In this document: piece by piece, positions 30,179 to 38,100 of the stretch
How the letters are laid out: each line of letters opens with the position of its first letter
How positions within the stretch are numbered: the first letter of the stretch is position 1
Assembly: GCA_016712035.1 (NCBI GenBank)
Contig: JADJRT010000011.1
Span: 1-64,000, forward strand
Direction of reading: 5' to 3'
Origin: Flammeovirgaceae bacterium
GTDB taxonomy: Bacteria > Bacteroidota > Bacteroidia > Cytophagales > Cyclobacteriaceae
Length of the DNA stretch: 64,000 bases
Program-made: the position numbers and the translations under genes
The notes under the pieces: generated by a model
The model's database searches: none
Told to the model about the DNA's origin: nothing
The model's input: the letters and a program-made list of their open reading frames with translations, nothing else

Positions 30179-30739
30179 GTGAAGAAATTGATTGGCTTTT
30201 TTCTTTGTTCGGTGATTTTTGTGGTGGGTTCGGTAACAACAACCTGGGCACAAAAAAGGCGCATCATTCAACTTTCTGGGTTTGTAAGCGACAGTGTAAA
30301 TGTTTTACCAGGGGTTCACGTTTACGTTCCGAAAGCAGGCCGAGGTACGAGTACAAGCCCAGCCGGTTTTTTTTCAATGCCTGTGTTGGAAGGGGACAGC
30401 ATTGTAATAAGCGCTGTTGGCTACAATCGTCAGCATTATATTGTGCCACCAGGGGCTAACGATAATCTAACTATCATTGTAGAAATGGTTTCTGATATCA
30501 CGTATTTGAGGGAAGTTGAGATTATGCCCTTCCCAACGGAGGAAGTTTTTAAGGAAGCGATATTGGCACTCAATATGCCCATGGATAACGGCATTGATCA
30601 ACGGAATTTGAATGCGGAACTCATAGCCTTGATGATCAAAACTACGCCTATGGATGGGGCAGCCAACTATAAATATTACATGGATCAATGGTCAACGTCA
30701 GCCGTAGATAAATTTCAGCCGCGAACTAATCCTTTTTAA
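30179..30739 (+). CDS. Secreted protein with carboxypeptidase-regulatory-like domain
   Basis: 186 residues from GTG at 30179. Signal peptide VKKLIGFFLCSVIFVVGSVTTTWAQ, then a CarbopepD-reg-like beta-sandwich (LSGFVSDSVNVLPGVHVYVP, SPAGFFSMPVLEGDSIVISAVGY), then an alpha-helical tail. It resembles the N-terminal part of TonB receptors but lacks a barrel and stands alone. A TATCTTTG -7 box lies at 30153-30160, 18 nt before the GTG. The function is unknown. Confidence 0.75.
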   Translation: MKKLIGFFLCSVIFVVGSVTTTWAQKRRIIQLSGFVSDSVNVLPGVHVYVPKAGRGTSTSPAGFFSMPVLEGDSIVISAVGYNRQHYIVPPGANDNLTIIVEMVSDITYLREVEIMPFPTEEVFKEAILALNMPMDNGIDQRNLNAELIALMIKTTPMDGAANYKYYMDQWSTSAVDKFQPRTNPF

Positions 30740-30855
30740 ATCCTTTTAACTGGGCACGTTTTGTTCGCGACTTAAAGCAGAACAAGAAAAATTAGTAACA
30801 ACTAAAGTTGCTTTTTATCCCTTCAAATATTTGTTATACTTGCCGTCTCAAAAAT

Positions 30856-31219
30856 CGAGATGTAGCGTCCCGCTAATGGCGGGATTAGCGCATCAGATAA
30901 AAGTTGAAAAAAGAATCGAGATGTAGCGTCCCGCAAATGGCGGGATTAGCGCATCAGATAAAAGTTGAAAAAGAATCGAGATGTAGCGTCCCGCAAATGG
31001 CGGGATTAGCGCATCAGATAAAAGTTGAAAAAAGAATCGAGATGTAGCGTCCCGCAAATGGCGGGATTAGCGCATCAGATAAAAGTTGAAAAAAGAATCG
31101 AGATGTAGCGTCCCGCAAATGGCGGGATTAGCGCATCAGATAAAAGTTGAAAAAAGAATCGAGATGTAGCGTCCCGCAAATGGCGGGATTAGCGCATCAG
31201 ATAAAAGTTGAAAAAGAAT
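30856..31219 (+). repeat. Six tandem tRNA-Pro-derived units with D-loop palindrome
   Basis: Units start at 30856, 30917, 30977, 31038, 31099 and 31160, and the full tRNA follows at 31220, so the period is 60-61 nt. Each unit is CGAGATGTAGCG (tRNA acceptor arm plus half of the D-stem), the palindrome TCCCGCAAATGGCGGGA in place of the D-loop, TTAGCGCATCA (rest of D-arm), and a 20-21 nt AT-rich linker (GATAAAAGTTG then an A-run and GAAT). Unit 1 differs by TAATG in the palindrome loop; the others differ only in A-run length. No anticodon or T-arm is present, so the units are not tRNAs. The array lies between a weak promoter-like TATACTTG (30835-30842) and the tRNA. Confidence 0.9.
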
Positions 31220-31294
31220 CGAGATGTAGCGCAGCCCGGTTAGCGCATCACGTTAGGGACGTGGAGGCCGGAGGTTCGAATCCTCTCATCTCGA
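31220..31294 (+). tRNA. tRNA-Pro-like (AGG anticodon as read)
   Basis: 75-nt cloverleaf: acceptor CGAGATG/CATCTCG, D-arm GCGC...GCGC, anticodon stem TCACG/CGTGG with loop TTAGGGA, T-arm GGAGG TTCGAAT CCTCT, discriminator A. The body is that of tRNA-Pro, whose usual loop is TTTGGGA (TGG anticodon). Here position 34 is A, giving AGG, which is rare in bacteria. It is the seventh, complete member of the array. The serine recombinase gene runs into it antisense. Confidence 0.8.
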
Positions 31295-32810
31295 CCTGAG
31301 CGGTAGCAAGTAAATTTTTTTTACTGTTACCGCTTTTTTTTTGACTTAAATCATTGTGATTCAGGCTCATTAAAACCACCGCTTCATTAAGCCTTTTGGT
31401 TCGAAAATGATTTTTTTCAAAAATCAATTTTTCAGGAAACACCGAACCAATAATTAACTGCTTTTCATTTAATGAAGCCTTTTGATATATCAAGTCCATA
31501 TCCTTAATGAAAACCGCGCTTAACTTTAAATACTCTCTGTAATCTTCATGGCCGGATGAAAGATTAGCCTTCTTTCGCATTAGGTCATCGTTAGCTTCTA
31601 TAATTTTCGCCTTTATCTCCTTGTAATCATTTGCGGTAATCTCTGCATCCAACATCAAATGTTGAGCATTCTGTAGCCTTTGATTATTCCGTCCAATTTC
31701 CTCGTCAATCTTCATAAGTTCATTTCGGTCATTCTTCGACTTGGTGTTGAAATTATCCAAAAGAACATCGTAGTTCATATCAAGCGTCATTGCATTGGGC
31801 TTAATCATTTTAAGGTATTCCAAAAAACTCTTATTAGCTTCCTCAGCCCGAAATCTTTCGTTGCAACCACATGTACAGTGATAGTAAAAATACTTACCAC
31901 CATTACCACGAGAGGCACTGCCAGAAATATTTTTTCCGCACAAACGACATTCGAGGAAGCCTCGCAAAGGAAGCTGTTCTTTCATCGTGTTCTTGGTTGG
32001 CCTACTAGGAGTTCTTCCGTCCAATATATCTTGAACTTGAAAGAATAGCTCATCGCTAATTAATGGTTCATGTAGTGCCTTGGCATAATATGATGGTTCA
32101 TCCTTGTAAGCCGCGACAAAAATCTTTCCGATGTATGCTCTATTCCGAAGCATTTTAGGAAATCGGGAGCGTTCAATGTTTAAGCCCTTTTCGAAAAGCT
32201 TATGTCTAAGCTCTTCCATTCCAAAGGCACCGCTTGCAAACTTCTTAAATGCGTCTCGTACAATATCAGCTTGCTTGCTTGGTATAATCATTGCCCTACC
32301 ATCTTCAGTTCGAATATTCTTGTATCCAATTGGAGCAAGAGTTGTCCATCGACCTTCTTTTTTAGCCCGATAAATTCCTGACTTAACATTAATTGACCTT
32401 CTATCATTTTCAACCTCTGGCGAAGCCAAGTAAAACGCCAGCATCATTTTGTTCTCTGGCACCTTTAAATCCAAAGGCTGCTCAATGGCCTGTGGTTCTA
32501 TTTCCAGTTTATTGAGTTGCTTTATGATACCATAGGAATCACCAGCATTGCGACCGAAACGACTCCAGTTTATAAATAAAAGTAAATCAACTTCCCCTGG
32601 ATTTTTCTTACAGAAGTTCATCAACTTGTTAAACTCAGGCCGATCAAAAGTCTTAGCAGAATAATCTTCTTTGTAATGTGCAACGATACTGATATCCCGG
32701 TTCGCACAATATTTGCGCAATTGTTCCTCTTGATATTGTAAACTATAACCCTTCTCAGCTTGCTCGTCTGATGACACCCTCGTATAGATTATCGCTCTTC
32801 TCTCTTTCAT
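31248..32810 (-). CDS. Serine site-specific recombinase
   Basis: About 520 residues, probable integrase/excisionase of the element to its right. The resolvase domain starts RRAIIYTRVSSDEQAEKGYS with the nucleophile Ser and continues to LLFINWSRFGRNAGDS. A Recombinase domain follows (RWTTLAPIGYKNI, FPKMLRNRAYIGKI), then a zinc ribbon (FLECRLCGKNISG ... YHCTCGC) and a coiled coil. The last 13 residues (MRGFEPPASTSLT) are the antisense translation of the tRNA-Pro gene, so its stop lies inside the tRNA. ATG at 32810 is chosen because the resolvase domain begins three residues later; a longer in-frame reading begins at 32840. Confidence 0.9.
   Translation of the reverse strand: MKERRAIIYTRVSSDEQAEKGYSLQYQEEQLRKYCANRDISIVAHYKEDYSAKTFDRPEFNKLMNFCKKNPGEVDLLLFINWSRFGRNAGDSYGIIKQLNKLEIEPQAIEQPLDLKVPENKMMLAFYLASPEVENDRRSINVKSGIYRAKKEGRWTTLAPIGYKNIRTEDGRAMIIPSKQADIVRDAFKKFASGAFGMEELRHKLFEKGLNIERSRFPKMLRNRAYIGKIFVAAYKDEPSYYAKALHEPLISDELFFQVQDILDGRTPSRPTKNTMKEQLPLRGFLECRLCGKNISGSASRGNGGKYFYYHCTCGCNERFRAEEANKSFLEYLKMIKPNAMTLDMNYDVLLDNFNTKSKNDRNELMKIDEEIGRNNQRLQNAQHLMLDAEITANDYKEIKAKIIEANDDLMRKKANLSSGHEDYREYLKLSAVFIKDMDLIYQKASLNEKQLIIGSVFPEKLIFEKNHFRTKRLNEAVVLMSLNHNDLSQKKSGNSKKNLLATAQVEMRGFEPPASTSLT
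31300..31342. terminator. Terminator of tRNA-Pro, inside the recombinase 3' end
   Basis: GCGGTAGCAAGTAAA / TTTACTGTTACCGC hairpin followed by nine T on the plus strand, 5 nt after the tRNA. The recombinase reading frame passes through it on the minus strand. Confidence 0.75.
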
Positions 32811-32946
32811 CCTTTTCTCTTTGATAAATGTTGCACTCAATCTCTGCTAGTTGGTAAAGAAAATCTCTAATCTTTAGTAACTCATCATCCGTATAATTAT
32901 AGCCATGCTTTTTGGCTAGTTCCCTGCACCTCTCCAACGACACCAT
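32755..32946 (-). CDS. Small hypothetical protein upstream of the recombinase
   Basis: 63 residues (MVSLERCRELAKKHGYNYTD then a helical body). It overlaps the recombinase start by 56 nt in another frame and is probably translationally coupled. No known motif. Possibly a recombination accessory protein, by position only. Confidence 0.55.
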   Translation of the reverse strand: MVSLERCRELAKKHGYNYTDDELLKIRDFLYQLAEIECNIYQREKDEREKSDNLYEGVIRRAS

Positions 32947-32980
32947 TCTTCAATAAGGTTAATGGGAACATAGTTTGGCT

Positions 32981-33031
32981 GATTGGTCGGTTTCTACTTA
33001 TCATAATATGTGCCAAAATAACTGACCAATC
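32981..33031. repeat. Spaced inverted repeat upstream of the recombinase
   Basis: GATTGGTCGGTT at 32981-32992 and AACTGACCAATC at 33020-33031 are inverted with one mismatch across a 27-nt AT-rich spacer. They lie between the holin and recombinase operons; likely a paired operator or recombination site. Confidence 0.5.
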
Positions 33032-33079
33032 TAACCATCCCTACGCTCCTTAAATATATACTTACAAACTCTTCTAAAA

Positions 33080-33563
33080 CTATTTTTTCTTTTTTCTGAC
33101 ATTATAAAGCACTGGCCCTAAGTTCTCACTAATCTTCTCAAGGGATCGGCCTGCCACATAACCTCCAACGCCCAAATCCATCATCGTCCAGATGTGATCA
33201 TCCAATGTTGTTACTGGTAAGTTGAAGTACGGCACCAGCACATAATTGTTGAAGACAATAAACATGCAGATGCACATAAGTACAGGTCGCCAGTTTCTCT
33301 GAAGCCAACTTTCCCCCCTTTGTTTCTGATTCAATGATTTTTGTCTTGTTCTCCAGGAGTTTGGTTTCATAATCAATACAAGCTCCTTCCATATTCAGCA
33401 GAAGTTCTTTGTACTTCAATTGAAGTTCGAGCTTCTCATCTGACTTGTCTATTTTGTCGATTGCGTTTCCTATGGAATCGACTGTCTCTTTTACACCAGC
33501 TCCGAGAACTTTAGACAAAAATCCTCCTATGCCTGCCTTGGTACCAACTTCACTTGCCTCCAT
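33080..33563 (-). CDS. Phage holin of the 3TM type (one frameshift)
   Basis: About 160 residues. The N-terminal half is amphipathic and helical (AGIGGFLSKVLGAGVKETVD, EKLELQLKYKELLLNMEG). The core of the family is ETKGESWLQRNWRPVLMCIC followed by hydrophobic helices and GVGGYVAGRSLEKI. An extra G in a six-G run near 33316 splits it into two frames. Holins of this family (Holin of 3TMs) occur in prophages and gene-transfer agents. With no lysin visible nearby, the role here is uncertain. Confidence 0.75.
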
Positions 33564-33603
33564 GTCTGTCTGTTTAAATTGTTAATAATTCATTTGATCT
33601 GTT

Positions 33604-35174
33604 TTAGCTCTTGCTTTGTGGTTCCTGCCATTGGATTCCAAATTGTCTGAAGAAATCCAGTGTGCTTTTAGGCGCATATCGGTTTTTAGTTACCGTCACC
33701 ACCCCTTTATAAACTTCTCCAGCTATCTCGGCAATGTGCTCCCAATCTTTTCCACCTTTGAAGTCTCCCGCTTTTGTGTGTTGAAGTATGAAGATGAAAG
33801 CAGTATCCGGATGTTCCTTTCGCATGTCCTTGTACTCATTGATCTTCAACCCCAAATCATTCACTGAATCAAGGATGATGAACTGATAATCCGAAAGATT
33901 AGGGTCTTGAAGGTTCTCAGCAAAATGCAGTCGTGCAGGTAACGGATTCAAAAACTCATTTACCTTTTTGGTCATCGTGGGTGATGCAAACTCTTCGGAT
34001 GACACATAAAGAACATCTCCAAAATTCTCAGCCAGGTATTGAGCGAGCTTCAAAGGAAAATAGTCTTTCCATTATGTGGCTCTCCATGAAACATCATTGT
34101 GAAGTTCTTAGCCGGATTTCCGAATAGGGAATGCCAGAACGAAAAGAAGCTAAGCAGGTCAAGTTTACGGTTTGCCATTTCCTCGGCAGTAAGAACTCCA
34201 CTCAATCCCTTGTTGTGAGAGCAAGCTCCACGACTTGCATCCGAATACGTCTTCCTTTTGCATGGCCTAAGTTTCTTTCCTCCGGTATCATAAATCCTAC
34301 CAACGCCATCTTTGCATCCACATGCTTTTACAATTCCTTCCAGGCCGTTCAACTCCGCTTTGGAAATTGAAATCTTGCTACTCGTCCTTTGTTTAAGGCT
34401 CTTGTAGATGGCATTGACCTTATCCGCGTAAGGGTCATCTTTTAAGATTTCCTTTTTTGCCACCAGGTTCTCCAGTTGTTTAAGAAAGCTGTTAATCTTT
34501 TTCTCATCGTCTTGCCCCTGCAATCCGATAAACCGCTTGATGACCATAATGGAAGGATAGACCTTTTCACCTCCAGCAATGGCGACTAAGTGATTCAGGT
34601 CCTTGTCATTAATGGCGAATGATTCTTCTCCCTTCATCTTGTTGTACGCCTGAACAAGCTTGTTCTGAATCATTTCTATTTCCTCCGCCAATGGCGAGGT
34701 TTTACGGATTAGCTTTTGAATGATGGACCGCTGCAAGGCCTTAATGAATGAAAGGATCGCATTAGGAGATTTCACCTTGTTGTGCAACCCAACATACCTT
34801 TTGATGTATTTCACCTCCTCTCGGATATGCTCAACATGCTTTACGTGCTTGGGCTCTTTCTTCTCCTTTACTTTTTTAGGGGATGCCTTACGTTCTTTGC
34901 TTTTTTCGGTTGCCGGTTTCTTCTTTGGTTCCGAGGTAGCCTTCGCTTTAGTTGGCTGAGCTTCCTTTGGTTTCAAGGTTGAGGCGAAGTCGTTCAGCTT
35001 TTGAAAGTACAGGTCAATGACCTTTTTGATGCCTTCACTACTTTGATAGGTAGCCCAATTCGCTCCATTGGACGTGCTCTTCACCACCAGGTCATGACCT
35101 TTCTGTAGCGTTTCCGGCAATGTGTTTACACCGATTCGCTCCACTTCAATAAAATAATTACTAGCCGTTATCAT
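33604..35174 (-). CDS. RecA-fold phage/plasmid ATPase with helical N-terminus (one frameshift)
   Basis: About 523 residues. The N-terminal half is charged and Lys-rich (residues about 75-125), then helical. A Cys-rich patch (KACGCKDGVGRIYD ... LRPCKRK) and Walker A FHGEPHNGKTIF lead into a RecA-like core with YVSSEEF and Walker B YQFIILDSVNDLGL. A missing C near 34060 breaks the frame just after Walker A; restored it reads GKTIFPLKLAQYL. It overlaps the stop of the upstream helicase gene by one base. Probably a replication or packaging ATPase of the element. Confidence 0.7.
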
Positions 35175-38100
35175 TACGCTGCAAAGTTTAATAGTTCTAA
35201 TTCGAGTTCCAGAGCAAGGGCTTCAAGCTCCAATTGCTCCATTTGAGATTGTGATTGCTTTGGTAACATTACCATGATCGGTTTTGCCCTGGGTTCCCTT
35301 TTAGGAATTTCCCCTTTGATCAATTCGTACTGTGGAGGACTTAGCGAAACGCTGTCATTAAATTTTTCCTGCAATACCTGGACAAACTCGTCTATTCTGT
35401 TTTCATCCACTGAAGCAGTCATACGATCCGAAATCTTTTCAAAGTTGTTACGGTCAACAATGTTCAAAAGATCAGGATCAAGGTAGGTGTCACCACCTTT
35501 TGACCTAGCTGCGGAGACCACTAATTTGAATTTCCCTGGTTGCCTGAAAATGGAAACTCCATTTTTAGTGGTGATGCTTGACCCAATGGTCAAAGACCGA
35601 ATGATTTTCATTGCCCTGGAAATGGGAACCACGGTCTTTTGCTGAACATCATTTTTAGGCTCCCAATATTCCGGCATCAGAATGCCTTTCTTGATTCCAC
35701 CATCAATGGTCGTGTAGCTCACCAGCTTTCCTTTAAAGGCACTGAATGCCTGGAGCACATTTCCAGTAATGATGTGGCGAATCTTTCTGTCTACGGTACT
35801 CTCTTTAATAGAAGCTTCCCACTTGGCTAATAGCGATTCCTTGTCCAGGTGTGGTAATCCAACACTGGCTCCGATAATGGCCCGAACATCTTGTGCATAG
35901 CTCGCAGGAATAGCTATGTACTTATTGCTACTTGCCAGGGCAAATCGTAATCTCATAGAGCTTGGTGCATAGGGATTCTTCTTTTTCCTGTCGATGATGA
36001 ATCCCAGGAAAACGGCAGGCGCTAACTCCTGGCCGCCATCATAGCTATTGACCGGATAGCTAAGATTTCGTCCCACATAGAAAGATTCAAAAATTGATTC
36101 GAGGTACTGCCTTCGATTATTGAAAGACCGTTTAATCTTTTCTTCGGAATCAGCCATTGCTTTATGTAACTCATTCGTCCTGGCTTTGATGACTTCCTGT
36201 GCTTCTTCAGAAGCTCCTTTTTCAACTAACTTTTGAATCTTCTTCTCTTGTGGAATCTTGTGGATCAGATCTTCATAGTAGGAAACGTTCTCTGCGACTT
36301 CACGATTAAGTTGTTCTTTCATGTAACCCTCATACTCCAACTTCACTTCCTTTTGCAATTCTCTTCCATCTTTACCTTGAAGTGATTCGACCAGGAGATT
36401 GTTTAGCTCCTGGCGTGAGAATGGTTTCTTCAAAACGTTCGCCATTACTGTTTCCAAAATGCTGTCATCGCCAAACTCACTTGTTCCACCTTTGCCCACG
36501 ATAACAGCCCTGGAAGATTGAGTTTCCGTTTGGAGATCCATTGCCTCTACTTCAAGGTCATACTCACCGATCTGCTTGAGATACTCTACATACTCGTTGT
36601 ATCGGTTGGATATTTCGTTGTAAAAATCTTGCTGCATGGCTGTGGAAAGCACAGCTACTCTTCCTGAAACTCGATGGGCTGCATCCTCCAGTTCTGCTCC
36701 ATCTACTTCTCGTGTTGCCAGACCCAAGGGATCATCCAATAAAGTGTTAACCTCCAAATTCTCTTTTAAATACTCCGCGACAATGCGGTCTCCATACTTG
36801 TTAAGAAAATCAGGAACGTCCAGAATCTTTGTCGATGATTTCTGATTGGACGTGGTATTCGCATCCAGAGATTTCAGTTTCTTCTGAAGCATCATCATCA
36901 ATCGCTTCTCAGCGGGAATCGCAGAGTTTACATAATCGTAGATCGGTTTGTAAATCTGTCCGGTGCGGTTTATCCGGCCTCGTTTCTGAACCTCGGTGTT
37001 AATGTCAAGCTCCGCTTGCAATACAATCATGACTCGTTGCTTCACTTTTTCCTTGACAACCTTTGGAGTGATGATGGCGTGTGCCGATGCCCCGGTACTT
37101 CCTGACTGATTGATAAGCAAAACATCTACTTCGTTATTATTAAACTGACGAAATGCATCATTGGTATTAACTCGCTTACGAGTCATGATGAGAGCCTTGT
37201 TGGTCTTCGGATTGATTTGAAGCTCGTACTTGCGACCAGTAACTTCGGCCACTTTGTATCCTGCTTCCGTAATCTTTCGGACAATCACATCAATGGGAGA
37301 AATAGTAATTCCGGTTGAAGCTTCTCTGATTCGATCACCTATTCTTAAATACTCAGCTTGTGCCTCCAGGGGAAAATCGGAGATTTCAAATTTTTTGAAA
37401 ATCTTCTCACCATCGGTATCTGTTTCCGTATAGCGCAGAACTCCATCAAGTCCTTTTTGAAGTACCAATGAAAAGTCTGCATTGATCGTGTCACCATCGG
37501 TAACAGCTAGGCCGGCCTCATTCTCCATTTGTTCAATAAAGCTTCCCATAGTACTCGCGAAAGCGATTACCGGTTTCCTACCTTCCTTCAATCGTGCAAT
37601 GGCTCGTTCAGCAACGGCTTCTGCCTTAATGCTGAAAAGCATTTGGTTAATCACGTTGAAGACCTTGGAGAAATATGGGAGGTTATCGACTCCAGCTTGT
37701 GAAGTGCCTTCCCGAATTTCCACTTGTTTTCCTTCAGCTACTGCGATGTCATCCAACTCATCGACAATCTCATCCACATAGGTTGTCTGAAATTTGATGA
37801 TGTCACGAATAATCGAGGTAACGTTATCAGCAATGGCTCTATGCTCCTGCTCTTTTTGTTCGAGTGTGATGTAGTTCACTTCAACGCCTTCGAAAGAGCG
37901 CTCCCTTCGAACCATCTGGCCTTCGGCTACAAGTTGACTTGCCAGGATTTCTTGCAAAGCCACTCCACCTTTGGTGATCGCTTCAATCAAAGCATCTCTG
38001 GTCATGCTCGCATCACGAATGGATGTCTTCATCGCATAGATGGGCATGTTATCAGGACGCTTGGCGAAGGTGGCTGAAAGGAATACTACACCTCTTGTCT

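Noticed and set aside
30856..31219. CRISPR array
   Set aside because: Period is regular, but the spacers are identical linkers, the units are tRNA 5' fragments, and no cas genes are near.
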